DNA of 64,000 nt, from assembly GCA_015680685.1 (NCBI GenBank), contig MNCI01002974.1, positions 9,561-73,560 on the forward strand, given 5' to 3'. The notes under the pieces were generated by a model that was given only the letters and a program-made list of their open reading frames with translations, was not told the origin of the DNA and made no database searches. A program made the position numbers and the translations under genes. Shown one piece after another: positions 34,140 through 46,559 of the stretch (its first letter is position 1; every line of letters begins with the position of its first letter). This stretch comes from Gnetum montanum (taxonomy: Eukaryota; Streptophyta; Gnetopsida; Gnetales; Gnetaceae).

Positions 34140-35211
34140 TGACATTGGCTCCCATAAGCACCTTGTACTTACCTAAATCGTCGGTGTAAGGCTGGAAGGA
34201 AAACAGACACCGAGAGATCGTCGGACAACCACAGTTGACTCTACCTTCGCTTGAGGGCAAGCTGGAAAAGGGAACGAAGGCATAGTGCCTTGGATGGTTT
34301 GCACGCAAATCAACCAAGGACTTCCCCGAGCGTAAGCTACGGCTAGCGCTAGGGTTATCGTGAACGATGTAAACAGGATGTAAACGGAATGCAAACAGTG
34401 ACACAAAAATGTAAACAGAGCGTACTAAATTATAAATAAAGCGCAAACCATGCTATATTGTAAACAAAGCATAAACCAAAGTAAATAATGTAAATAGGAG
34501 ACAATGAAATTTATTGTATTGTTTAATAAAACTGTATGCACCGGTTGAAGTGTAGCTGCATGTGTGGATGGCAGGTCAAGCACTAAGCCTCGGAATAATG
34601 TCTGAAGTGACGATGCGATAATGTGATGTGATGAACGTGAGAAATGCTTGGATGCCAACAGTCAGATGTGCCGAGCGACCAAGGATTGCCAGTTCTGTAA
34701 TTTCTCAGAATTGTCAATGTCTCTGATTTTTTCCTCTAATTGCCCCCCTATTGCCTCCCTGATTTATGTGAATTGATAGGGTATTTATAGGGTTGGGCCA
34801 TGCTCCGCCACAAAATTTCAGAATGGAATCAACAGCTGAGAGATGAGAGGAAAGTGGATCTGGTAACATGTGTCCAATGGACAGTTGTGCTTGGGCTGGA
34901 TGCATACTGGCGAGAGTTGGATGTGTGTTGGACAGTTGTACACGAGTTGGATGTGTGCCGGCAAGCTACGTTCTAGACCAGGTACATTGTATTTTACAAT
35001 TTATGGGTTATTCAAGCCCATGAAAGTACATTTAATTTAAACATGAGGGCCTAACAATGAAATGTACAACAAGAGAAATTTGACCCCCGTTTGCGTGAAA
35101 CTTCTTTGTTTCTGAGTTTTTCTGAAATTTTCTGAAATGTTCTGAAAGTGCTGATGCTGGTAATTCTCTTCCATTTTCTGAAGCTTTTCTAGAATTTTTC
35201 CTGAAACTTCG

Positions 35212-35640
35212 ATGAATAGTGTTCGAGCATGAGATGAATAGTGTTTGCTCGATGAATAGTGTTTGAGCGTAGGATGAACAGTGTTCGAGCGTGAGATGAA
35301 TAGTGTTTGCGCGATGAATAGTGTTTGAGCATAGGATGAACAGTGTTCGAGCGTGAGATGAATAGTGTTTGCACGATGAATAGTGTTTGAGCGTAGGATG
35401 AACAGTGTTCGAGCGTGAGATGAATAGTGTTTGCGCGATGAATAGTGTTTGAGCGTAGGATGAACAGTGTTTGAGCATGATATGAATAGTGTTTGAGCGT
35501 GAGATGAATAGTGTTTCACGCTGTGATTAGTGATTATGTAGCTTACGCTCTGCAGCGTAGGATGAACAGTGTTCGAGCGTGAGATGAATAGTGTTTGAGC
35601 GTGAGATGAATAGTGTTTGTGCGATGAATAGTGTTTTATG
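35212..35640. repeat. 21-bp minisatellite with ~62-bp higher-order unit
   Basis: Near-repeats of GATGAATAGTGTTTGAGCGT run for over 400 bp. Most are arranged in triplets (GATGAATAGTGTTTGAGCG, GGATGAACAGTGTTCGAGCG, GAGATGAATAGTGTTTGCGC) totalling about 62 bp. The long minus-strand ORFs here are by-products of the repeat. Confidence 0.92.
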
Positions 35641-35905
35641 CTGATGATTAGTGTTTTATGCATCTTATGCTCTGCAGCATAATAAAATGTAACTGCAGCG
35701 TAATCAACCAAAAACACCTCATTTAAGGCCCGAATCTTGATTTTCTGGAAGTTGCTGATGCTAAGGATCTTCTGCCATTTTTTTGAAACTTTTCTGGAAT
35801 TTTCTGAAACTGCGATGAATAGTGTTCGTGCGATGAATAGTGTTTTACGCTAATGAATATTGTTTTACGCATCTTACGCTCTGCAGCGTAAGAAAATGTA
35901 GCTGC
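35540..35905. repeat. Recurring short hairpins (TACGCT-CTGC-AGCGTA)
   Basis: The palindrome TACGCTCTGCAGCGTA occurs at about 35543 and, extended to 8-bp arms, at about 35873-35892. A variant TTATGCTCTGCAGCATAA lies at about 35664. In the variant both arms changed so that pairing is preserved. Confidence 0.8.
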
Positions 35906-36048
35906 AGCATAATCAACCGAAAACACCTCTTTTAAGGCCCGAATCTTGATTTTCTGAAGGCTGGGAACCGCTGGGGACCTTGGCGAAGGTCATGGGGGGT
36001 CCTTGTGCTTGATTTTGGCTTGTTTTGACTCATTTTTGGGGCCCCAAA

Positions 36049-36454
36049 CATTGGTGACGCTAATCCTTACGCGGTGCAGCGTAAACACAACGCGAGCACA
36101 TTGTACTTAGCCAAAATTCCACTTTTTGACCTTAAAATGGATGATTCTTGATACCGAGACTTGCCATCGTGATTTGTGGGCACCCGAGAGACCTTGCTTG
36201 CTCCATGGTGGGCTGCTTGAAGCCATTTCAGAGACTTTGAAGTTGTTTGGAAGTGTTGCCAAAAATTTTATGGTGTTTCACACCTCATGGTTGAAGTCAG
36301 TCATATATTGAATTTTTTTTTCAAATAAAAAGAGAAAAGAAAAAGAAAAAGAAAAAAGAGAAGAGAAAGAGTAAGAAATAGAAAAAAGACCCCACAAGAA
36401 CCTTTAATCATTAGCTGAGCCCCACTCCCACAAGAACCTTATAGTTGGGGTGAT
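36049..36454. other. Unassigned sequence with purine-rich tract
   Basis: No gene recognised. 36330-36390 is a strongly purine-biased AGAAAAAG run. Confidence 0.5.
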
Positions 36455-37312
36455 TGATGAAGCATTAAAGTGTTGGGTCAATGGACCCCCTCCCCCCCCA
36501 TCAATGGGGTTGCATCGATGTAGCATTTGCTGCGTTTGTGAGGCACCGTTAACATAGCTCCATAATAAAGTCTATAAATACATGTGCTCTTGTTGTGTAC
36601 TAGCATTCTTTGGTTAATAATGTAGCTGAACTCTTGCAATAGAGAATAATCAATGAGTGCTTGTAGTATGGATCTGAGTTAGTTGTATGACATCTTATTC
36701 GAATGGCAATGTACCTAGACAAGTTCCATGAATGGTAATAAGATTGAGATCGATTCTTATTCATTGTAGCACTTTGGCTTAGAGTAAATTTACTTTCCAT
36801 GAAATTTGCATTTTATGTACTTAGTTCATATTTACATTTCCATGCATGTTAATGAATTGGCAGAATGAGTGTGACTAGTTTCGAGCGTAAACACGTATTC
36901 ACTTGGTAATATTAGTAGCATTATTACTTGGTTCCCCTAGTAGCATAGCACTTGGTAATCCTAGTAGTGGTTACATGGGTTCAAGACGTGTAGGGCAAGC
37001 TCGACATAAACACTCATCACCCATAGGCTAGTTTAGACTTTACTTTCTGTTGCTAATTGGTTAAATAATTAATTTCTTTATTATCATTAGGAGTAGCATA
37101 AGGTTGAAACAACATCAAAAATCATATGCCTCACTTTGGACTCAGCCATACATGAAAAAGCTAAGACTAGTTCAAGTGGAAAGATAGCAAATTGCGATTA
37201 ATGCTTAATGATCTAAATGCATAGCTAGTCCCATCCACAGAATTTGACAAGATCATGTGTGAACGCTTGTGATTTGTATGGTTGGGCATAGGGGATACCT
37301 CACCGCTCATCA
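36455..37312 (+). repeat. 5' LTR of element D
   Basis: 858 bp beginning TGATGAAGCATTAAAG and ending CACCGCTCATCA. The downstream end is the reverse complement of the A/C-family LTR start (ATGGTTGGGCATAGGGG). It contains a TATA box at 36572. Confidence 0.85.
36572..36580 (+). promoter_or_regulatory. TATA box of element D LTR
   Basis: CTATAAATA lies about 115 bp from the LTR start. All family LTRs here have the TATA box similarly close to the 5' end. Confidence 0.6.
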
Positions 37313-37333
37313 TTAGCACCATTGTCAAGGATG
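37313..37333 (+). promoter_or_regulatory. Primer-binding site of element D (tRNA-Asp-like)
   Basis: TTAGCACCATTGTCAAGGATG follows the LTR directly. It is the decayed form of the TGGCACCATTGCCGAGGA site in element A. Confidence 0.65.
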
Positions 37334-37539
37334 GTGCTAGTTATCTAGGTTAGTTATATCATACATAATCGTGGTAAATGCATTAACAATTTATCTTTTA
37401 GAAAATATTAAGTCACACACATCATTAACTAACAAAAATGTCTCTTTCACAAGGAAGGGATAATGCATTGTATGGAGAGAGCATTTATTAGAGAACTAAT
37501 GAGATATATACTAAAGAAAATTGAAGTGACCAACCTTGT

Positions 37540-38333
37540 TGATGAGCGACGAGGTACCCCTACGCTCAACCATACGAATACAAGCATTACACACAATCCA
37601 ATCAAACTCCAAGGACTAAGTGCTTATGTGCCTTCATAGAACAAGGATGGATTAGGTGATTGTTGTCTTCCCAAGCATACTCGTATGACACAATTATATG
37701 GTTAAGTAAACTTGAGGTGTATGATTTTTATGCTTTTTCTGTTTATGTCTTGGTGCTAAAAGGGAGAAGTGAAATAATTAAGTAACTAATTTAATTTAAC
37801 TAATCCACTAGGTTCTAACTAGTCCTAACACTAACATCCATTCCCACTCTTTGTACACATCTTGAACTAGTGTAACACTACTGGGATTACCAAATGCTAA
37901 TCGTTACTGGGTTACCAAGTGTTTCGCATATGGTCGAAGTGGTTGTACTGAGTGTGCTTACTTGTGAAAATTAACAAACCAATAAAAGCAACATCAATTA
38001 ACTAACGAGAGCATTAAATAACTGTAAATAACATTAAATGTAATAAATAAGCTATTTTGAATGTTGCATGGTTTATTACAAAGTTTGTCTTTATTTCTAG
38101 ATACAAGGTGTGCTCAGGTACACAATGCTCGAATAAAGATTCGTTCACTTTATGACTCCTACTACGAGCGCTCAGAAATAATTGTAACTCTAGAAAGGGA
38201 AAATTGCAAGAGTTTAGGTAAGGGACTAAGAAACTAATGCCAAAATCAAGTGCATCCACCTCTTATTTATAGGCAACAAGACAGGTCCGATATCATAGAC
38301 CTGATATTATGGATTTGATATCGCGGTTCATCA
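37540..38333 (-). repeat. 3' LTR of element C
   Basis: 794 bp from TGATGAGCGACGAGGTACCC to GCGGTTCATCA. The U3 part near the end has spaced GATAT(C/T) palindromes. Confidence 0.9.
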
Positions 38334-40310
38334 TACCCCCATGATTGAATGAAAACTTGTCCTTGAGTTCCTTACAAAATGCTGGGAAGGTATGGGATTA
38401 TTGACATGGAGTGATGGACTCAAAGTGCCTGGTGAACGGATCGAAAAATATATTACAACATTGGTGTTCATATCCATTGCGGTGAACACTGTACATAGAT
38501 GACATCTAGACCTTTATTTGATAGCTTGGAGAGAGAGAGAGAGAAAAGAAAATGAGGCACGTTGCTGCCAATGTTAAGAATGTGCACACCGTTGTTCATC
38601 CATGGCCATATAATATGTGTTCCTTGCATAACTACTTCAGCTCTAGTCCATCTGTAGTGCTCCCTCCTATCCCAGTCCATTGTTCATGTGATCATCATAT
38701 GCACACACAACATAGTCACGAATTAGCAAGGATAGATAAGATATGATGTGATTGATACCTTGCCTCGCTATGAAGCACATTGGCTGGGTTATGGGTATGG
38801 AAGATATTGGGTTAGAGGTTTGTAACTAGTGACTACCCAAGGTGTAGGGGTGAGGTAAGTAATGGAATGGAAAAATTTGTGCCAAGGCCCCCACGACTAA
38901 GAGTAAATCTCTAGTAGCAATAAGATGGAAAATGAAAGAACAAGGAAGAATAGAGAAATAACAAAGGTGCAGCCAATAAAAAAAAATTGGATGTCATGGA
39001 TGGTTGAAATGGGAAATGGTTGATTGTAGGAAATGTTTACGGGAAATAATTTTACAATTGCACCATTAAGGAATGCCAGTGGGTCCTTCCCAAAGTAGGC
39101 TCATGCCCTTTATGCCCTGAAAAACCCACAAACCAAAGAGTTCACAGGCTCTAGGAATGACATATGGAAACAATGGTTAAGAACTTACCATAAGAGTTTG
39201 CCAAAGAATAATAATGTGGCAACCAAGATATAGATTGATCATAAAACTGGCAATGAGGTGGAATATGGAAAGCAATTTGGAAGAGAAGAGAGAATGGAAT
39301 GGAATCCCAAGATCAAGGTTGTGTAAAGTCCCTTGTGTATTATGTGATTAAGATGACTTAATAGAATTCATTCCAAATCTAGATCAAAACTAACCACATC
39401 CAGTGACCTCGCATTAACACACTTGACCAACCCATCCTCCTGAAGCAACAAGAATGCATCCATAGAGCCACCATCATTCCAATAAGAGAAAAATAGAGAA
39501 GCGGGAAGAAAGAAAGGGCCTTAGTTAGAGGGAACCTTCAAGTATGGGTAACATGTCTTTCTAGTACCATAACCAGTGCTTGTAGCCCATGTTTCTTGAT
39601 TATGTCTAAGAGGTGTGCTTTGAATTCTCACCAGTATTTTTTATTTTGCGTGAGAACCACACCATGCAAAGACTTATTTGATTTGGTCAAATTATTCATA
39701 TTTGGTTAAGAGCAGAATGGTGGAAGACTGTATGAAACACATCCAAGTATCCAAGAGAATAGCTAGCACAAATGCGTTAAATCCCCTTGAGGTCACACCC
39801 TTTTTAATCCATTTGAACTTTTCCTTGGTTTGAAGAATACCAAGCCATTAATTCATTAATAAGTTTACTTAGAAAAAGGGACAGTATAGTTCCAAGATCA
39901 AGGGAGACCATAGAGCTGAATGGATGAATGGATGATGTGGGCTCATTTCCTGTTTTATCAAAAGAAACCATATCTTAGTATTAATAGTAAAATTCAAAGG
40001 TAAAAACCAAACATTAGTAATCAACACTATTATAGTACAATCCACCATCATGAGCACTTATTATGTGACAAGTAAGAATAAATCAAATAAGAAATAGTAA
40101 AAATGTTAATGATGGTGTAAAACAAAAACAAGTAAAGATGAAAAATGTGTAAAACAAAAATACAAAAGGAACTAAGGGCTTAGAATGGTTAGCATTGGTG
40201 GCCATCTCCCCCACAACTGAGTTGGAAGGAGAAGATCTGAAATAATGAGCAAGGTTATCCATTTATAGAGGTGGTGTTAGTACCAGCCTTTTTAGGTTCA
40301 TGGAAAGGTT
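38334..40310 (-). other. Polypurine tract and long 3' untranslated region of element C
   Basis: On the minus strand CATGGGGGTA abuts the LTR. The remainder has no ORF of interest and is collinear with 19341-21345 of element A. It includes a GA-dinucleotide tract at about 38530. Confidence 0.65.
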
Positions 40311-40317
40311 TGGTTTG

Positions 40318-41440
40318 CTAGATGTTGACCAATAATTGCTTATTTGAGCTTTCAGGTTTATAAATCATCATGGCCCTTGAAGGAAAAGTTTCATGAATGA
40401 TATAAGGTCCTTTCCACAATGTTTGAAACTTAGTTTGTTGTGGCACATGTGTGGGATTCCAATAAAGAACCTTATCCCCCAGTTGGTATTTGACTTTCCC
40501 AATCCTTAGGTCATGATGTTGTTTGTTAAAGGCCTTGTGCAATTTGTTAGATGATAGGGGATAATTGGTTCTCATCTAGCAAGTTAAGGTTCATTAACTG
40601 TTCTTTTTGTGCTAGATTGAGGTCAAGGTTAAGGTCACATGTTGTGGATAGGGTACGAAGCTCAACTTGAATAGGAAGCGTTGGAAGTTTACCATACACT
40701 AACTCATAGAGAGAGTAGCCTATAGGGAGTTTCCATGTGAAGCGGTATGCCCAAGGACCATCGTTCAGTTTGGTGCTCCAATCTTGCCTATATTTGCTAA
40801 TGATTCATGTTAATATTTTTGTGATCTCCCTATTGGTGACTTCGGCTTGATCGTTTGCTTGAGGATGATATGGTGTAGTCAGCTTGTGCTCAACTCCTAA
40901 GCGTTGCATCAACTTTCAAAAATTCGCACCTATAAAATGTGTACCATTGTCAAAAATAAGTGCATGAGGCACACCAAACCTATGTATGATTTGTTGTTGA
41001 AAAAATCATGTAGTTGTGGATGATGTATAGTCCGTAATAGTGGTTGCTTCTGCCCACTTTGTAAAATAGTCAATAACAACAACAATGTAGGCCTTTCCAT
41101 TGGACATTGGTGTAATAGACCCCATAAAATCAATTCCCCATATGTCAAAGTGTTCTAAGGGTTGAATCCATTGTTGCGAACCCTCCATTCTAGCAGTCAT
41201 TCCCTAATCACATTGGTAGTGCTCACAAGATTGGATGAAATGATAAGCGTCCTAGAACAATGTAGGCCAATAATATCCTACAAGCAAGATTTTAATGGTT
41301 GTTTGTTTCCCAGTGTAATGATCCCCACAAGGGCCCTCATGAGCATCTTGGAGAACTCGCAATTGATCTACATTAGGAACACACCATTGGACTAAGCCAT
41401 CAGAACATACTTTATAAAGTTGTCCATTAATTTCCATAAA
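40318..41440 (-). pseudogene. Integrase of element C
   Basis: The minus strand shows a zinc-binding region (41437-41252) with LQDAHEGPCGDHYTGKQTT and GYYWPTLF. The catalytic core follows with IWGIDFMGSITPMSNGKAYI (first Asp) and VVVIDYFTKWAEA. It continues through frameshifts to a C-terminal region (40575-40318) with GDKVLYWNPTHVPQQTKF and LWKGPYIIHETF, the GPF/Y module. Frame changes and stops separate the three parts. Confidence 0.87.
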
Positions 41441-41499
41441 ATATTTGGCTCAGTGAAGAAACTGTTGTTTCTTCTTAATGTCTAACCCTTGTGGTGTTT

Positions 41500-42860
41500 C
41501 TTATGTGAGGAGATCGATAAGAATGCTATTATACCAATTTGTCTCTGTGGTTAACTGATTATTTACTACATCTACAAAGAGGAGTTCATTATGGAAATGG
41601 TTAGAAATTGGATATTCATCGTTTTTGTTGTCCGATCGTAACCAAGATAAATGATCAGCAACAATATGCTTGGTGCCTTTATGATCGATCATTGTAAGGT
41701 CAAACTCTTGTAAGATCACGAGCCACTGTATGATGCGAGGACTCACCATTGGTTTATTCATTAGGAATCGAATTACACTATCGTTTGTATGTACAAATAT
41801 CTTATAGCCGAATACATAGTGCCTAAATTTTTCTAGTGCAAATACCACAACCATTAATTCTTTTTCTGTTGTGGTGTAATTGAGTTGTGCACCAATAATA
41901 CTTCGACTTGCACAATGAATGTAATAGGGTCATTTCTAATCATCTAACTATGTAAGTATGACTCCTAAAGCAAGGTTGGATGCATCAGTCATTATGTGGA
42001 ATGGTCTAGATTAGTTAGGAGCTTGTAGAATGGGTGTTTCTAAAAGCTTTTTTTTTTAAGGTTTGGAAGGCTAGCTCACATTCCCTGGTCCATTCAAATG
42101 GTACATCCTTCTTCATTAGTTCTACCAAAGGTTTTGCAATCCTTGAAAAGTTCTCAATGAAGCATCTATAATAGCCAGTATGTCCAAGGAATGATCAGAT
42201 ATCTTTTATGGTCTGAGGTTGATGAGTGATTCCTTGGGTGACTTTAATCTTTTTAGGATCTAGCTCTATCTCTGTTAGTGAAATCTTGTGCCCTAATACA
42301 ACGGCTTCTTGGACCATTAAATGACCTTTTTACCAATTGAGCCTTAAGTTGGTTTCAACACATTGTTTCAGTACTTACTTTAATTGGCCCAATGCTTGCT
42401 CAAAGTCCACTTCATAGGTGGAGAAATCATCCATAAATAACTCCACACCATTTCCAATTTGTTGCTAAAATATTCTTAGAACCAAACGTTGAAACGTTGC
42501 TAGGGCATTGCATAAGCGAAACAACATCTGCTTATATGCAAAAGTCCCCCAAAGACTTGTGAATGTGATATTGGCTTGGTATTATGGTGCTATCTAAATT
42601 TGATTGTATCCACTGTAACCATCTAGAAAACTATAGTAGCAATGCCCTACAATGGTGTCTAAGACTTGGTCGACGAATGATAATGGAAAGTGATCTTTGA
42701 ATGTTGCCATGTTCAATAGCCTAAAATCTATACACACCCTCCATTTACCTCCCTTCTTAGGCACAATGACTAAGGGACTAACCCATTCACTATTAGCAAT
42801 GGGGTAGATGAACCTAACTTTTAGAAGCTGTTCAATTTCTTCTGTAACCACCTTCTTAAG
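41500..42860 (-). pseudogene. Reverse transcriptase and RNase H of element C
   Basis: RT starts at about 42851 with IEQLLKVRFIYPIANSEWVS, then KKGGKWRVCIDFRLLN, KDHFPLSFVDQVLD and FLDGYSGYNQI. The catalytic box lies at about 42440-42460 as LFMDDFSTY. RNase H remnants lie at 42000-41500, including FALEKFRHYVFGYKIFVHT, LVILQEFDLTMID and HIVADHLSWLRS. Stops interrupt both domains. Confidence 0.87.
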
Positions 42861-42872
42861 CTTTGGGTTTAG

Positions 42873-43256
42873 TCACCTCTGTAGTTGTTGTCTAAGCTTC
42901 ATAGAGGGGTCAATGTAAATTCTATGTTGGCATATCCTAGGATCTATTTTGGTTAATTCAGAATATGACCAAGCAAAGGCTTTCAACCATTTGTTTATCA
43001 TTTTTAGCAGTCTTTCTTTTTGTTGAGGAGTGAGCTTAGCGTTAATGATTATCGATTTTCCATTTTTGAGAAATGTATACTCCATACTAGTGGACAACGG
43101 TTTTAACTCAAGGGGCTCTTGCTTAAACTCATCAAGGATTTCCAACTTTCCCCAGTTGATATTTTTGATGTTAGAAATTGAAAGTTGACGATGGACTTGC
43201 TCTAATATGTCTATGCTATCAATGTAGGGATAAGTCAAGCTCTTAGTTGGTTCCAT
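42873..43256 (-). pseudogene. Protease-RT linker of element C
   Basis: An open segment containing FLKNGKSIIINAKLTPQQ, LKAFAWSYSELTKIDPRICQ and HRIYIDPSMKLRQ, the conserved lead-in to RT in Athila-like elements (compare SKAFAWSYEDLHQ in element F). Confidence 0.75.
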
Positions 43257-43449
43257 GCATATAGTTGCGCTACTCTCTTGGTTAGCTGTTAGCCACTGGG
43301 TGCCTTCCTATCTTGTGGCTACTGCAGACATGCATCTTTATATGTTAGTTATTTGTGCACACTAGTTGCATGTAGGCAATGTTAAACATTGTACAAACCA
43401 GGCTTTCTGCATGTAGTTGCACCCTGTGTCATTGTATGCGATGCATGGA

Positions 43450-43860
43450 ACTTTTTTCTTCTAGATCTTTCCAAATGTATTTTCCTTTGATATTTCTAGG
43501 GAAAGATCACGTATTCCTAGGCATGCATCAATTACGCTTAGTCATGCTCTTCCCATAGTGATTGAGAAGTCCCCCTTGTAGTTGTTGACTTGAATCACTA
43601 GGAAATTGGCTGGATACAACCATCCACAAACAGTGGTGACAATGTCCTCTATTAGTCCTAATGGGACAGTGATGGACTGGTCAGCTAGCTCTAAAGAAAT
43701 GTTACTCTTTTTTAGTGGAGGCAGGTTTTAGGCCTTGTACATTTCTTGAGAGATTAATTTGACACCAAAACCTAAATCCAAAAGAGCTTTGCACGACAGA
43801 TTCCTAGCAATTTGTAAATATATAAGAGGACTCCCAAGATTAGAAAATTTCCTAGGAAGA
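43450..43860 (-). pseudogene. Aspartic protease remnant of element C
   Basis: ALLDLGFGVKLISQEMYKA holds the catalytic Asp-Leu-Gly typical of Athila-type proteases. LELADQSITVPLGLIEDIV follows. Stops interrupt the domain. Confidence 0.68.
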
Positions 43861-44169
43861 TGACCAACTTTAATCTAGTCGGTAATGACATGAGTCAACA
43901 TGACCGTGTACATTAAGTGTGGTCTTTGGTTTGAAGGAAGCTCCCAAGATTCAAATGATGGTGAGGCATTTGGAGAATTAGCCTCTTGTGGTTGTAAGGA
44001 CTTAGTTGGACTATTGGTTCTAAGGAAAGGTATCTTCTTTATACAGTTGTCTAAACCAATAGTAGGTTGAGGGTTAACAGCCCTTGTAGCGTTACGTTGC
44101 TATAGCTAGGCAGGGAGCTCACCTTGCATGGTTGGAGTAGGTGGTAATGGAGCTAAGGATGGAAGAGGT

Positions 44170-46421
44170 GCGATCAGATGAGAAGGATAGTATGTTTGTG
44201 AAACACCTCTCCGAGGAGAAGGAGTTCTATAGTACTCGTGGACTTGGTAGTGAGGCTGAGGAGTGATGTGATTAGTAGAGTCACGTGGAGAGATTGGCTA
44301 TTACACGTAGTACTTGTATGGGTTAGGTTGATGATAGGGTACTGTTGACATGGTAGTGGCATTTCCCATGATTGTGGGTGTTTCCACTGTTGATACTATT
44401 CACTTGGTTGTGGTGGAGCTCCACTCAAATAATACGTCAAAGATTGGTGGAATTGCCTTAGATTACCTTGAGGATAAGGTAACCTTCTAAGTGCCTACCA
44501 TCTATTTAATTGTGGGTTTAGTGCATACACCCCAGAATCTTGTAGATGTGAGATTACTAAGAAACATCCCTTAGGATGGTCATATTCGCATATCTCACAT
44601 CCACCATCATTGTCTATGTTTGAATCCACAACCTCCTCAATGATGACAACTGTGCCTTTACCTTTTTTGCGTGCACAGTCAGCTTCCTTCTTTTGCCTCC
44701 TCTCTCAGTCACTACCTTCCTCCCTAGACTTCTCTACTATTTTGGGAACAGTTTGAAATTTATTATCTAACGTGTCCCACATCTGGTCTACCTTTGTTGA
44801 TACATCTGATGCAAACTTTTGAACGTGCAAAGTTTTCCTATTCACCATCTCTTCGAGTGGTGACTCTTCTTCATCCTCACAAAATATAACTTCCTTCTTT
44901 CAGAGGGAAGGATCTCTATTGTATTCCTCTGCGCTTTCTCTTTTCCTTAACTCACCTTCCTCTTTGGCAACTTGCTCCAATAATCTTTGTACTTGATGGG
45001 CTCTAAGCTCGAATAGTCTTCCTTGGGCATAAGTCCCAAGGGTTCTTCGCATTTTTTACCTAAGCCCATCTACAAGATGGCATAGTTGTTCCCTCTATGG
45101 GTATCCATGGCTAGGGAAATGATGTAATAATGCATAATATCGACCCATGACAACATCCAAGGGTTCATGTCCTCCTTGTTTCCATCCTTGGATTTGCTTT
45201 CGCAAGTTGGACACTCGGAAGTACGTTTGATAATTATCGTTGAATAACTCTAACATGGTACTCCATCAACGAATGGATTATGGTTCTAAGGACTAGTACA
45301 TCAGTGTTCATGGAAATAACTTTAGTTTTTGCCACTTGTTTTCTATATTTTACAAGGCACATGCATCATAGAACACTTGTAGATGATTTTGAGGATTAGC
45401 GTTGTATCCTCCTTCAAATCATGGGATATTTTTCAAGTCTAATCTTTTGATCTTACTGTCCTTTTGATGCCTTGTTGGGATCCTAATAACTGCAGTTATA
45501 TCTAGCATACTTCTGGTAGCGAGTAGGGGTTCATCATGATCATATTCTCTTTGGCGTCTATGATGCCTATGTTGTTCCATACTCTCCCTCCTTTCATGAT
45601 GTATTTCTCTAAAATGCCCTCGTCCCCTTTCTCAACTGTTTCATCTAATAATCTTTGTTTTGCTTACCATTTTCCTCATGATCTTTCTCTTTGTGACTAT
45701 GTCTAGATCTCGAAGGAGAGGGGGAAGGAGATGATGAAGGTGGAGAAGAAGGAGGACTAGCACCATGACGGTGCCTGTCACTTTCTCTTTAGGGGTCACA
45801 ACCTCAGTCGCGGTTACGCTCATAATGTCCGTTGTCGTCATGTGTTCATGTTCCTTTTTCAGATCCTTTGTGCCCATTAGTATCAGAACCTGGGTTATGA
45901 ATGGTTGAGTGAAGATTTTGATACACAACTCCTTGATCGAAGTCAACGAGGGTAACATTGTTATGTGGAAAACCTACCAAGGCAGGTTCACCACCCTTGT
46001 TTTCACTTATCACATACGGGACATCTTAAGATCACTTTCCCTTCATAGATTTGTAATGTCTCTCCTATTGTAGGTCCCTTTGATGTTATGCCTCTGTGGG
46101 TTGATAATCTCTTGAATCTTGTTCATGCACAATGTACTCCAACTGTAAGTGCTACATACCAATTCGTGTGAGAGCATGAAGAAGAATTCTTGGGATTGAT
46201 CAATTGGGTGGTAATACTATGTTACCCTCTAAATCATGCCATCGCAATTGTTCATCTTGGTGGAGAATAAAAGTAAATTCTAGTACATACTCATCGATAT
46301 AAGCATATACCAAGCGAAACTGTTGGGGCATTGGCAGATCATCACCATGTGGACTACACCTCTAACTATTCATTGTGTCAAACCTAGGTGGTGAAGCACT
46401 TTCATAGGAAGAAGGAGACAT
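44170..46421 (-). pseudogene. Decayed gag of element C
   Basis: The minus-strand ATG at 46421 opens MSPSSYESASPPRFD. Remnants of the capsid-like core lie at about 45450-45250. LVDGLR and TYAQGRLFELRAHQVQRLL are at about 45070-44980. A zinc knuckle CEICEYDHPKGC lies at about 44595. The terminal part is rich in Pro, His and Ser. Elements A, D and E share this order. Confidence 0.78.
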
Positions 46422-46539
46422 GATTAATTTTTCAATGTGCAATGTATTATTATATTATTATTTTTGCTGTAACTAACCCTAAGGGTTCATTCCAATGATG
46501 GGAAGATTCCTAAGTTCTAATCAACGCAAAAACAACAAA

Positions 46540-46559
46540 GTCCTCGACAATGGTGCCAA
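46540..46559 (-). promoter_or_regulatory. Primer-binding site of element C (tRNA-Asp-like)
   Basis: On the minus strand TTGGCACCATTGTCGAGGA directly follows the LTR and has the same register as element A's site. Confidence 0.72.

Larger units (their letters stand above)
34140..36048. repeat. Unclassified repeat-rich block
   Basis: The block is flanked by ACATTGG on both sides (about 34143 and 36047), which could be a chance repeat or an insertion duplication. Inside are a low-complexity region and, from 35130, two versions of one segment: 35130-35744 with an expanded minisatellite, and 35745-35956 with a short one. Both end in AGGCCCGAATCTTGATTTTC. No retroelement protein was recognised. Confidence 0.45.

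Noticed and set aside
35212-35640. CRISPR-like array
   Set aside because: The units are contiguous, diverged and without unique spacers, and the DNA is plant. It is a minisatellite.
35032-35717. Long minus-strand ORFs rich in HYSSHAQTLFI-like repeats
   Set aside because: The 21-bp minisatellite has a period divisible by three, so several frames stay open. The protein is a by-product of the repeat.
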